Shown: piece by piece, positions 8,694 to 16,602 of the stretch
How positions within the stretch are numbered: position 1 is the stretch's first letter
Layout: every line of letters begins with the position of its first letter
Origin: Nocardioides ferulae
GTDB lineage: Bacteria; Actinomycetota; Actinomycetes; Propionibacteriales; Nocardioidaceae
NCBI RefSeq assembly: GCF_003660455.1
Contig: NZ_QZVR01000005.1
Span: forward strand, 1-64,000
DNA length: 64,000 bases
Direction: 5' to 3'
The notes under the pieces: model-generated
Seen by the model: the letters and a program-made list of their open reading frames with translations, nothing else
Told to the model about the DNA's origin: nothing
Databases searched by the model: none
Made by a program: the position numbers and the translations under genes

Positions 8694-10340
8694 TCACTCG
8701 TCCTGGGATCCGGTGGCGAAGTACCGGCGAGCCCTCGTGTTTCCTCGGGCTTCGACCACTCCCGCGAGGGCGAGATCGTTGAGCAAGTGACGGACGATTG
8801 CCGGCTCTTCTCCGACCAAGTCTGCAGCCTCAGCAGTCGAGAGGCTCCCTCTTCGCTGAATCTCGTCGATGAGCAGCTGTCGCGCTCGGGATCTGGCTTC
8901 CACCCCACCTGCGCCGGCACGCATGACGACCTCGTCGGACAACTCGTAATGCGCGCCACCTCTCTCCCCTTGGCGCAATAGAAGGCCCTTCGCGACCGCT
9001 GCGCGCAGTACTGCATCGACATCGAGATCGGGCAGCAGCTGTACGGCGCGCCGGCGGGTGATGGTGCCCTCCCGACGTGCGACGACCAGGATGCGCCGCT
9101 CGGCTGTGGTCAGCCGGAGACTGCCCAGCAGTGCCAGCCAGGCCTGATCCTCGATCGAGACGAGGAAGCGGTTCCGCAGCGTGACCGTCACCGAGTCAGG
9201 GGTGGGCACGATCAGCGGGGGATCCATGAGGCGGGCCTCCATCTCGCTGAACATGAGGTCGATGCCCTCGCCGTACTCCTCCACGAGGTTGAGCTGCTTG
9301 AGGACCCTCATGATGCGTCGGTTGCGGGAGTAGTGCTCGTCGCGGATGTTGTCGAGCGTGATCGGGCCTGGCAGCCCGCCAGGGCTTCGGATCTCGATTC
9401 GGTCGTCCCAGATCGTGATGTCGACGGTGGACCCGGACCGTCCGTAGTCGCGGTGCGCGAGAGCGTTCAGCACCGCCTCACGCACGACCCTTGTCGGGTA
9501 CTCGGGCCACACTTCGCGCCGCGCGCCGATGACGACCTGATAGCGCTTCGTGTGCCGCGCGACGAAATCCAGGACCTGGTCGACCAGTTGATCGATCGGT
9601 GCTGACAGCTCGACGCGCTCCTCGGTGGGTCCGGGCCCGGGACCTACTCCGGTCCGGCGCACCAACTGCACCGATGCGCCGGAGGTCAGTGCGCGGGGGT
9701 CACGGGCGAAGAGCACCGCCGCCGCGACGGTGATGCGAGGATCGAGCGGCGGCGCTTGGGGGACGGCTACCCCGAGGTCAACGAGTGCGGAGACGAGGTC
9801 CTCGGAGACGCATGGGCCCTTGCCGTCAGCCGCTAGGGCTCTGTTGACGGCGTCGAGGTCGAATTCGGCGGGCCCAAGGATCGGCTCCTCCTCCGCCGAG
9901 GTCTCCGAGCGTTCCCGCACGAATCTGGCGAGTTGGTCCCCGATAAGCGGCTGGTTGTCCGAGCCGATGCGGCGGAGAAGTCGACCATCGGGTGTGGTGA
10001 CGATGCGTCCCCGCACCTCCGGGACGGCGATCACGACGACCTTGTCGTCCCCGACGGCCAGCTCTTTCAGTTGGACCTCCACCCCGACGCTGTGGCCTGC
10101 CCGAGCGATGTGGTCGTGCACCTTCTGGGTGAGCTCGCAGCCGTACAGGCTTCGGTCATTGGCGATGCCGAGAATGATGAGACCGCCGTCGGTCATGGCC
10201 ATGGCTGGGATGAGGTCAGTGAGCTTGGCAGGCTCACGTTTGAAGTCGAGGCGCGTCCCCTCGAGGTCTCCGACCAGGTCGAGCAGCTCGGCGAGCGTGG
10301 TCGGCTGCGGGAGGTCGGAGAGTCTGGGCACCACCTTCAT
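8694..10340 (-). CDS. AlbA_2/Schlafen-type ATP-binding protein (RecG-like annotation)
   Basis: A 548-residue protein. The N-terminal AlbA_2 (Schlafen AAA_4) domain covers about residues 14-140 (GTRLDFKREP, GGLIILGIANDRSLYG, RRIGSDNQPL). The central part matches the HATPase_c_4 region often annotated as an ATP-dependent helicase or regulator (REAVLNALAHRDYGRSGSTV, EIRSPGGLPGPITLDN). The C-terminus has winged-helix-like segments. It lies inside the hsd operon between the DUF262 gene and hsdR. Homologues are frequent in defence islands, but the biochemical role is not settled. A 113-bp AT-richer gap upstream may hold an internal promoter. Confidence 0.75.
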   Translation of the reverse strand: MKVVPRLSDLPQPTTLAELLDLVGDLEGTRLDFKREPAKLTDLIPAMAMTDGGLIILGIANDRSLYGCELTQKVHDHIARAGHSVGVEVQLKELAVGDDKVVVIAVPEVRGRIVTTPDGRLLRRIGSDNQPLIGDQLARFVRERSETSAEEEPILGPAEFDLDAVNRALAADGKGPCVSEDLVSALVDLGVAVPQAPPLDPRITVAAAVLFARDPRALTSGASVQLVRRTGVGPGPGPTEERVELSAPIDQLVDQVLDFVARHTKRYQVVIGARREVWPEYPTRVVREAVLNALAHRDYGRSGSTVDITIWDDRIEIRSPGGLPGPITLDNIRDEHYSRNRRIMRVLKQLNLVEEYGEGIDLMFSEMEARLMDPPLIVPTPDSVTVTLRNRFLVSIEDQAWLALLGSLRLTTAERRILVVARREGTITRRRAVQLLPDLDVDAVLRAAVAKGLLLRQGERGGAHYELSDEVVMRAGAGGVEARSRARQLLIDEIQRRGSLSTAEAADLVGEEPAIVRHLLNDLALAGVVEARGNTRARRYFATGSQDE

Positions 10341-10343
10341 GTG

Positions 10344-10416
10344 CCAAGATTACTCGAACTTGGGCGTTGAAAGCGCTCAGGACGCGATTTCGCTGCCAAG
10401 CTATTCGAAACAAGTC
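10344..10416 (-). promoter_or_regulatory. Repeated CCAAG...TCGAA element in the intergenic gap (possible internal promoter/operator)
   Basis: CCAAG (10344-10348) pairs with CTTGG (10359-10363) around a 10-base spacer containing ACTCGAA. A related copy, CCAAGCTATTCGAA, starts at 10396. The gap is less GC-rich than its surroundings and precedes the AlbA_2 gene on the minus strand. Function is inferred only. Confidence 0.25.
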
Positions 10417-10453
10417 CGAAGAGGCGGCAGCGACACCGACGCGTCGAAGCCAT

Positions 10454-12145
10454 TCACTGGCTCTCCGCGGCGCCGAGGAACTCGTTGAGTCGGGCGGCGA
10501 TCAGCTCACGGCGTTGGGTGACGAACTTCTCGAAGCCCTCGGGCACGGCGTTCGTGTCATCGAAGACCACGAGCTGCTTTGCCAGCTGCTCCTTGGAGTA
10601 CTTCGGGGCGTAGTCGGCCGGAGCCTTGGCGCTGATGTCCTTATTGGTCTTGGAGCTGATGAATGCGAGGTTGGCGATGTCGTCGACGTCGCGGCCGTCG
10701 ACGTCGGGCCGGGCCTTCTTCATGTACGCCTTGGGGAAGACGTGGTGGAACTCGATCTTGTCAGCGTGCCCGGCGAGCTTGGGGCTGATGAGCAGGTTGG
10801 TCGCCCAGTCCTTCGCGCCGTCGGCGCGGAATGCGAGGAACATGGTCTTGAAGGCTCCGCTGCGTGCGGTGCGACCGACCAGGTCTGCGGCGGTGAAGTC
10901 GAGGCGCCCGACCTGCTGGACCAGACGCTGGTTGAGCCCTCCGATCTTGTCGTCCGAGCGCAGGGCGGCGAGGTCCTGGTCGAGCAGGGTCTCGGTCGAC
11001 CCGCGTGAGTAGCGGCCCTTCGCGTTGGCCAGCAGGAACCACTTCCGGAAGGCAGCCGCGTCGCTGTCGGTGATCTTGTAGTCCATCTGGGCGCCCCAGT
11101 AGGCCGTGGCGATCATCAGGAACGGCGACGAGAGGAGGGTCGGGCTGTCGACACCGATGTTCTGCTGGGCGAAGTTGACGGCGAAGTCCATCGCGCGCTT
11201 GGTGCGCTTCCAGCCGTCCTCCAGAGTCGGTTGGGTCATGGAGGCGACGGTGAGGAATCGAGACTGTCCGGTGATGATCGCGATGAGGGTCTTGAGGTGG
11301 ACACCGAGGTCCAGGTCGAAGCCCCTCTGCGCGACCTCTGCCTGGTAGGCGTTGAAGAGCGCCAGAGAGCCGTTCCACTTCGCGGTGATCTGGGCGAGGG
11401 CCAGGTCGGAGCTGCGGAGCTTGGCACCGAGGGAGTTGACCCGTACGAAGATCTCGGTCACTTCCTCATAGGACTTCGACGGTTCGAGGATGTCGACGCG
11501 GTAGGAGTAGTCGGCGATCGAGCGGAGCTGCTTGAGCCGGGCCGAGTAGCGCTCGTAGTTGGGGTCGTCGAAGCCGGTGACGCCGGCCGCCTTGAGCAGC
11601 TCGGAGTCGGACTTCTTGAACACGTCGGTGACCTTGACCCAGTTGGGCAGGGCGGCGACCTGGTTGCTGGCGACGACGAACGCCCGGCGGTTGACGCGCG
11701 TGATCAGGTCGGAGTCGACGTCGTCGGCGTCGTCGGCGTCCTCATGGCTGTCGTTGTCCTCGGCCACCTCGGTGATGAAGGTCAGCTCGTCGGGGTGGTC
11801 GAGGTTGAAGAGGATCTCGACGGGACGCTTGCGGTTCTTGACCGTGACAGGCTCACCACGCAGGACCGCAGACAGCGAGGTGAGGCGCTGCTGACCGTCG
11901 AGCAGCAACAGCGGTGCCGTCACCGGCTCGCTGTTCGTCGCGACGGCGAAGGCGCGGGTCTCCACCGTCGCCGCCGGCTGCCAGGTCAGGATCACGCCGG
12001 ACGGGTACTCGCGGTAGAGCGAGTCGAGCAGGTCGCGCACCTTGGTGGACGTCCAGACGTACTTGCGCTGCATCTCTGGCAGCTGCAGCTCGCCGCGTTC
12101 GATCTTGGCGACCAGTTCCCTGACCGGGTAGTCCGACTTGCCCAC
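10454..12145 (-). CDS. DUF262 and DUF1524-like protein (GmrSD-type restriction factor)
   Basis: About 563 residues. The N-terminal DUF262 domain has LQLPEMQRKYVW near residues 21-31 and LLLDGQQRLTSL with DGQQR near 83-87, the ParB-like nucleotide-binding signature. The C-terminal part has IEFHHVFPKAYMKK and later DVDDIANLAFISSKTNKDIS, typical of the DUF1524 His-Asn nuclease domain. GmrSD proteins with this fusion cut modified phage DNA using NTP. Start chosen: GTG at 12145, with GGGAGG upstream in the 11-bp gap after hsdS; the frame open further upstream lies inside hsdS. Its position within an hsd locus suggests complementary defence against modified DNA (inference). Confidence 0.82.
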   Translation of the reverse strand: MGKSDYPVRELVAKIERGELQLPEMQRKYVWTSTKVRDLLDSLYREYPSGVILTWQPAATVETRAFAVATNSEPVTAPLLLLDGQQRLTSLSAVLRGEPVTVKNRKRPVEILFNLDHPDELTFITEVAEDNDSHEDADDADDVDSDLITRVNRRAFVVASNQVAALPNWVKVTDVFKKSDSELLKAAGVTGFDDPNYERYSARLKQLRSIADYSYRVDILEPSKSYEEVTEIFVRVNSLGAKLRSSDLALAQITAKWNGSLALFNAYQAEVAQRGFDLDLGVHLKTLIAIITGQSRFLTVASMTQPTLEDGWKRTKRAMDFAVNFAQQNIGVDSPTLLSSPFLMIATAYWGAQMDYKITDSDAAAFRKWFLLANAKGRYSRGSTETLLDQDLAALRSDDKIGGLNQRLVQQVGRLDFTAADLVGRTARSGAFKTMFLAFRADGAKDWATNLLISPKLAGHADKIEFHHVFPKAYMKKARPDVDGRDVDDIANLAFISSKTNKDISAKAPADYAPKYSKEQLAKQLVVFDDTNAVPEGFEKFVTQRRELIAARLNEFLGAAESQ

Positions 12146-12156
12146 GCTGCCTCCCT

Positions 12157-13347
12157 CTACTCGGTCCCATCCTGTACGACAGCAGCGGCCTCCGGCACAC
12201 GAATGCGGCCAGAGAGCAGCTCGGGGCAAAGGACGCCGCGAACCGCGGCAAGTCGCCTGCTCTCATCTCGCAACTGCGTCATTCGGCGAAAGAGGGGGAT
12301 GGCGAACGAGTTGAAACTCGTTACCGATCCGGAGCTCGGCCTCGCGATTCTGTACTGATTGAAGCGGTCAGCCTGGAACCTCTGGCGGCCAGATGTACCG
12401 GTCATGCTTCGGATCGTGAACGATCGGATCTCTTCGCTACGCACCAAGCAATAAATCCAAGGGGTGGAGAAGTTGTCTTTCGGGGACAAGACCACATACT
12501 CAGTTGAGCCCCAGCCGACGGTGCCCTCCTCAAGCATGTCAACCACCGCGGTCTTCCCGTTCTCTAGGCACGGGGTGATTCGAGCCATCAGCACGTCCCC
12601 GTTCTTAAACCGCTGGCCGGATCCTGCTGGCCGCGATGCCCAGTCGTAGATCTCAGCTGAGAACTCGGGGAGAGAGCTCATACCTACATACGTCGCGTCC
12701 GCACCAGCCGAGAGGTGCCGGCGCGGGTTGATCTCAACGAGCTCGGAGATCGGAACGCCGTCCGACACGTCGGCAATGTCGAAGGATCGCTCAAAGTGAG
12801 CTCGGACCACTTCCTCGGACAGCTTGATTGCGCGGCGGTTGGAATCGATCTTGTCGTCGATCGCTTCGAGAACGTTGACGATCATGTTTCGCTCGGGGGT
12901 CAGCGTCGGCACTGGATAGGAGAGGAAGTCCGCGCGACTCAGCGCTACGACCGCGCTGCCCGTCGCGCGGCCGGCGCAGTAGGCGCGATACGCAGGCGTC
13001 CTGAGCAACCAGTAGATGTACCGCTCAAAGGGAAGGTCGCGCTCGCGAAACACTAGGCGCACGGTGTCCTGGGTTAGCCGTCCCGCTGGCACGGACTCGG
13101 GCAGGCGAGCGATCGAGCCGATCATCTCCCCGTCCTTCGTTGCCCCTTTCAGCGAGACGAACAGATCTCCCGGCGCGAGCATCAGATCCGGCGGGCACTC
13201 GCCGCCATAGGTCTTGAAGTCATTGCGAAACCCGCCGCCTGGAACGATGGAGCCCAACCCGAGCAGAGCGGGTCCGGGTTGACCGACGAGCGCACCCTTG
13301 TAGGTCTTGCCGCGGATCAGATCGACGTAGTCGCCGAGAACGGCCAC
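12157..13347 (-). CDS. hsdS: Type I restriction-modification specificity subunit S
   Basis: About 396 residues, the DNA-recognition subunit. There are two target-recognition domains. The first runs from VLGDYVDLIRGKTYKG to about 160. The second starts at VPISELVEINPRRHLSAGA near 205. Each is followed by a conserved helical spacer (NVLEAIDDKIDSNRRAIKLS, and LRDESRRLAAVRGVLCPELL). Start: the GTG at 13347 lies one base after the hsdM stop with GGAG about nine bases upstream; a TTG slightly upstream is possible. A longer open frame reaching 13884 lies wholly inside hsdM and is not used. Target specificity cannot be read from sequence. Confidence 0.9.
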   Translation of the reverse strand: MAVLGDYVDLIRGKTYKGALVGQPGPALLGLGSIVPGGGFRNDFKTYGGECPPDLMLAPGDLFVSLKGATKDGEMIGSIARLPESVPAGRLTQDTVRLVFRERDLPFERYIYWLLRTPAYRAYCAGRATGSAVVALSRADFLSYPVPTLTPERNMIVNVLEAIDDKIDSNRRAIKLSEEVVRAHFERSFDIADVSDGVPISELVEINPRRHLSAGADATYVGMSSLPEFSAEIYDWASRPAGSGQRFKNGDVLMARITPCLENGKTAVVDMLEEGTVGWGSTEYVVLSPKDNFSTPWIYCLVRSEEIRSFTIRSMTGTSGRQRFQADRFNQYRIARPSSGSVTSFNSFAIPLFRRMTQLRDESRRLAAVRGVLCPELLSGRIRVPEAAAVVQDGTE

Positions 13348-13348
13348 G

Positions 13349-15382
13349 TCACTCAACTCCAAGGTTCGACATGCCACGGCGGATCTCTTCCTCCAGGTCC
13401 CGCCCGCGGTCGAACTCCGCGTACAGCTCCTTGGTGAGCCGGGCGATCTTGTCGGCGATCGGCTCGTCGTCGGCGGCGGTGTCCTCGGCGCCGACATACC
13501 GCCCGGGGGTGAGGACGAAGTCGTGGGCCTTGATCTCCTCCAGGCTGGCGGCCTTTGCGAAACCCGGGACGTCCTCGTAGGTCTCGACGGGCTCGACCAC
13601 CGGGGAGGAGGGCTTGTTGCGCCAGCGGTGGTAAGTGTCGGCGATCCGTGCGATGTCGGTGTCGTCGAGGACGCGCAGCCGTCGGGTTTCCATGCGGCCG
13701 AGCTTGCGGGCGTCGATGAAGAGGACCTCGCCGTGGCGGTCGCGGTGGCCGTTGCCGTGGCGCTCCTTGGAGACGAACCACAGGCTGACCGGGATGCCGG
13801 TGTTGAAGAAGAGCCGGTCGGGCATGGCGACGATGCAGTCGACCAGGTCGGCCTCGACCAGCTTGCGGCGGATCTCCCCCTCACCCCCCGACTTCGACGA
13901 CAGGGACCCGTTGGCGAGGACGAACCCGGCGGTGCCCTTGGGGGAGAGGTGGTGGACGAAGTGCTGGACCCAGGCGAAGTTCGCGTTACCGGCCGGCGGC
14001 GTGCCGTACTTCCAGCGGGGGTCGTCGGCGAGCTTGGCGTCCCACCAGTTGGAGACGTTGAACGGTGGGTTGGCGAGGATGAAGTCGGCGCGCAGGTCGG
14101 GGTGGAGGTCGGCGGTGAAGGTGTCGGCGGAGCGTTCGCCGAGGTCGGCCTCGATGCCGCGCAGGGCGAGGTTCATCTTGGCCAGCCGCCAGGTGGCGTC
14201 GGTGTACTCCTGGCCGTAGACCGAGATCTTGTCGGTGCTGCCGCCGTGGGCCTTCACGAACTCGGCCGACTGGACGAACATGCCTCCTGACCCGCAGGCG
14301 GGGTCGTAGACGCGGCCCTCGAACGGCTCGAGCATCTCCACGAGCGTCTTGACCACGCTGCGGGGGGTGTAGAACGCGCCGGCGTCCTTGCCCGACTCCT
14401 TCCCGGCGAACTGGCCGAGGAAGTACTCGTAGACCCGGCCCAGGACGTCGTCGGAGCCGTGGTCGTCGGTCTCGGTGAACCCGATGGATCCGATCAGGTC
14501 GACGAGCTGGCCGAGGCGTCGCTTGTCGAGGCCCTCGCGTCCGTAGTTGCGCGGGAGGACGCCGCGGATGACGGGGTTCTCCTTCTCGATCAGGTCCATG
14601 GCCGCGTCGATATCGGTGCCTATCGTCGGCAGCTTCGCCCGGTCCTGGATCGCTTTCCAGCGGGCCTCTTCGGGCACCCAGAAGACGTTCTTGGACTTGT
14701 ACTCGTCGCGCACCTCAAGGAAGTCCGAGATGCGGTTCTCCGGCATTCCGTCTGCGACGAGCTCTGCTTCGAGCTCACGGCGGCGGGCCTCGAACCGGTC
14801 AGAGATGTACTTCAGGAAGACCAGGCCAAGGACGACGTGCTTGTACTCACTGGGCTCCTGGTTGCCACGCAGCGCGTCGGCCGCATCCCAGAGCCGTTGC
14901 TCCAGGGACTTGGTCGGCTTTGCCGGTTTGGCCTTCGCCGCCGGCTTCGGCTTGGCGGCCGAGGGAGCGGCTCCGGCGGGTGCTGCCTTCGGCTGGGACA
15001 GAGCCACCGCCTCGTCCGCGCCGATCTTCCGACGCAGCGAGCCACCCCGCCCGCGCCCGACTGCGATCTCATCCGTCGCGAGCAGGAGCGCCTTCGCGGC
15101 GTCGTACCGTTTCTCGCTGCTCCATCCGAGCTCGGTGCGGGCGCGTTGGTTGCCCATGGTCGAGCCGTCGTCCGGGAGGACTTCCCACAGCGCCTCGGCA
15201 TCGAGGGAGACCTTGGTCCGGCTGACCCGCCCGCCCTCGACCACTAGATGACCGCTCTCGACCAAGAGCTCGAGGTTCTCCTCGCCCAGCCTCGAGGCCA
15301 GTGGCCCTCGGTTCTTCAGCTCCCCCGGTTGCATCTCGATCAGTTCGTTCCACACGTCGTCCGGGATGGGCATGATCCCCAT
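13349..15382 (-). CDS. hsdM: Type I restriction-modification methyltransferase subunit M with N-terminal extension
   Basis: A 677-residue N6-adenine methyltransferase. The SAM-binding motif DPACGSGGMF is at about 360-369 and the catalytic NPPF at 438-441; the HsdM N-terminal helical domain begins near 160 (SLEQRLWDAADALRGNQ). The first 160 residues are extra compared with ordinary HsdM: a compact domain of about 125 residues, then an Ala/Pro/Lys linker. Near residues 593-600 the protein reads PVVEPVET, which matches the translation of a dispersed actinobacterial repeat (13580-13603). ATG at 15382 or at 15373 could be the start. It is the first gene of the island's leftward operon. Confidence 0.92.
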   Translation of the reverse strand: MGIMPIPDDVWNELIEMQPGELKNRGPLASRLGEENLELLVESGHLVVEGGRVSRTKVSLDAEALWEVLPDDGSTMGNQRARTELGWSSEKRYDAAKALLLATDEIAVGRGRGGSLRRKIGADEAVALSQPKAAPAGAAPSAAKPKPAAKAKPAKPTKSLEQRLWDAADALRGNQEPSEYKHVVLGLVFLKYISDRFEARRRELEAELVADGMPENRISDFLEVRDEYKSKNVFWVPEEARWKAIQDRAKLPTIGTDIDAAMDLIEKENPVIRGVLPRNYGREGLDKRRLGQLVDLIGSIGFTETDDHGSDDVLGRVYEYFLGQFAGKESGKDAGAFYTPRSVVKTLVEMLEPFEGRVYDPACGSGGMFVQSAEFVKAHGGSTDKISVYGQEYTDATWRLAKMNLALRGIEADLGERSADTFTADLHPDLRADFILANPPFNVSNWWDAKLADDPRWKYGTPPAGNANFAWVQHFVHHLSPKGTAGFVLANGSLSSKSGGEGEIRRKLVEADLVDCIVAMPDRLFFNTGIPVSLWFVSKERHGNGHRDRHGEVLFIDARKLGRMETRRLRVLDDTDIARIADTYHRWRNKPSSPVVEPVETYEDVPGFAKAASLEEIKAHDFVLTPGRYVGAEDTAADDEPIADKIARLTKELYAEFDRGRDLEEEIRRGMSNLGVE
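13580..13603. repeat. REP-like dispersed repeat inserted in frame in hsdM
   Basis: The 24 bases at 13580-13603, beginning GGTCTCGACGGGCTCG and ending ACCACCGG, translate on the minus strand as PVVEPVET. From general knowledge, this peptide is a hallmark of palindromic repeats scattered in Actinobacteria, usually intergenic. Here it lies between the methylase domain and the C-terminus. I know the repeat family from memory and no search was run. Confidence 0.45.
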
Positions 15383-15470
15383 CTTCGGCCATGGCTCCGG
15401 CGGAAATCACGGGACCCGGGAATCCCCGTTGAGTCTTTCCCCCGCCAGTCCCCCACAGGAGCCGATCAGG

Positions 15471-15480
15471 GGAACGTTCC
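15471..15480. promoter_or_regulatory. Perfect palindrome upstream of hsdM
   Basis: GGAACGTTCC is a perfect 10-bp palindrome about 90 bp upstream of the hsdM start, in the only promoter-bearing gap before the defence operon. It may be an operator; it may also be chance. Confidence 0.25.
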
Positions 15481-15497
15481 ATAGGCCTCGAAATGAC

Positions 15498-15525
15498 AGA
15501 AACCGCAGGCTGACCTGCGGTTTCT
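15498..15525 (-). terminator. Terminator of tRNA-Ala
   Basis: AGAAACCGCAGG (15498-15509) pairs perfectly with CCTGCGGTTTCT (15514-15525) around a 4-base loop. The hairpin lies five bases beyond the 3' end of tRNA-Ala. On the minus strand it is followed by a T-rich run (GGTTTCTGTCATTTC), as in an intrinsic terminator. Confidence 0.75.
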
Positions 15526-15530
15526 CCGGG

Positions 15531-15603
15531 TGGAGCCTAGGGGACTCGAACCCCTAACCCCCTGCTTGCAAAGCAGGTGCGCTACCAATTGCGCCAAGGC
15601 CCC
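15531..15603 (-). tRNA. tRNA-Ala (anticodon TGC)
   Basis: The minus strand folds as a 73-nt tRNA. Acceptor GGGGCCT pairs with AGGCTCC (one G-T pair), the anticodon loop CTTTGCAAG reads TGC, and the T arm contains GGTTCGAGTCC. The discriminator is A and CCA is not encoded. The 3' end faces the defence island, making it a candidate attachment site. Mycobacterium also has Ile and Ala tRNAs downstream of gyrA. Confidence 0.97.
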
Positions 15604-15615
15604 GAGAGGGTGGGC

Positions 15616-15741
15616 TCAGGCGGGCCGCACCGGGTCGGTGGCCTCGGCCCAGAGGGCCTGCTCGGCCTTGCTCTCGTCGAGCTTCTTCTTCGCGACGACG
15701 GCACCGGCAGCGGCCAGGAGGAGGAGCAGGATCTTCTTCAC
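15616..15741 (-). CDS. DLW-39 family small protein
   Basis: A 41-residue ORF between the two tRNA genes: GTG start at 15741, GGGAG ribosome-binding site about eight bases upstream, TGA at 15616. It begins [20 protein letters not shown] and ends [13 protein letters not shown], the pattern of the actinobacterial DLW-39 family. This is a short hydrophobic N-terminus, a charged linker and a conserved (D/A)LW...AT(D)PV tail. It is probably a single-pass membrane or membrane-associated peptide of unknown function. Members of the family lie near gyrA in many Actinobacteria. Confidence 0.8.
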   Translation of the reverse strand: MKKILLLLLAAAGAVVAKKKLDESKAEQALWAEATDPVRPA

Positions 15742-15812
15742 GTCGGGCTCCCTGGGGCTCGGCGGGGCGGGGCCCCATCGGGGATCACGGGGGCGGCGCC
15801 CTCGTGGGTGCG

Positions 15813-15886
15813 TGGGCCTAACAGGACTTGAACCTGTGACCTCTTCCTTATCAGGGAAGCGCTCTAACCGTCTGAGCTATAGGCCC
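15813..15886 (-). tRNA. tRNA-Ile (anticodon GAT)
   Basis: The minus strand folds as a 74-nt tRNA. Acceptor GGGCCTA pairs with TAGGCCC, the anticodon loop CTGATAA reads GAT, and the T arm is GGTTCAAGTCC. CCA is not encoded. It lies between DLW-39 and the DUF3566 gene, as in the usual gyrA-ileT-alaT order of Actinobacteria. Confidence 0.97.
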
Positions 15887-16005
15887 GAACTGGCTGCTGC
15901 CAGGGTCGACCAGCGACCGAGGGGGAACGTTACCGCACGGGCTCGGAGCCGGACAAAACGGGGGCGACCCCGCCACGCCTCGACGCCGAGGTGCGCGTCG
16001 GGACC

Positions 16006-16602
16006 TCAGTTGTCCTCGGCGAGGGTGACCTCGATGCCACCCAGCAGGGCCGCGGCCATGTTGTAGAGGAAGGCACCGAGCGTCGCGATCGCGGTCAACA
16101 GCACCACGTCGATCACCGAGACCAGCACGGTGAAGCCCAGCACCCGGGAGGTGCCGATGTAGTCCTCGACGTCGAAGCTGGAGGCGTCGTCGCCGACGAT
16201 GTCGGTGACCGTCTTGTTGATCGACTCCCACACGCCCGCGGCGTCGAGCACCGACCACACCATCAGCACCGAGACGACGGTGACGATGCCCAGCGCGATC
16301 GAGAGCAGGAACGCGGTCTTCATCACCGACCACGGGTCCACCCGGGTCAGCCGCAGCCGAGCCCGGCGCGGAGGCCGCTTGTCGCCCGCCACCGCCTTCG
16401 TGGCCTGGGTCTTCGTCGGCGACGGTGCCGCCGCATTGGCCCGATGCTCTTCGCTGGCCCGACTCATCCGAGCGGCGATCCGCTCGGTGAGCGGCGGCCG
16501 GACCGCGGTCTCGTCACTGGCCGGCTCGGTGCGTCCGGGGCCTCGGGAGCCCGCTGAACGTGGGGCTGGGGTGGAGGTGGGAGGGGCGGAGCGATCCGTC
16601 AT
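16006..16602 (-). CDS. DUF3566 membrane protein
   Basis: A 198-residue protein with a disordered Pro/Ala/Arg-rich N-terminal half (about 1-85) and two predicted membrane helices, near residues 93-118 (AFLLSIALGIVTVVSVLMVW) and 155-185 (VLGFTVLVSVIDVVLLTAIA). This is the DUF3566 layout found immediately downstream of gyrA in Actinobacteria (Rv0007 in M. tuberculosis). Function is unknown; envelope association is assumed. The gene starts at the gyrA stop, so the two are almost certainly cotranscribed. Confidence 0.88.
   Translation of the reverse strand: MTDRSAPPTSTPAPRSAGSRGPGRTEPASDETAVRPPLTERIAARMSRASEEHRANAAAPSPTKTQATKAVAGDKRPPRRARLRLTRVDPWSVMKTAFLLSIALGIVTVVSVLMVWSVLDAAGVWESINKTVTDIVGDDASSFDVEDYIGTSRVLGFTVLVSVIDVVLLTAIATLGAFLYNMAAALLGGIEVTLAEDN

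Noticed and set aside
13348..13884. HsdS start far inside hsdM
   Set aside because: The stretch lies wholly within hsdM coding sequence; the normal HsdS start follows the hsdM stop.
1..15530. Integrase or transposase gene for the accessory island
   Set aside because: No tyrosine or serine recombinase or DDE transposase motif was found in the translations; it may lie left of the window.
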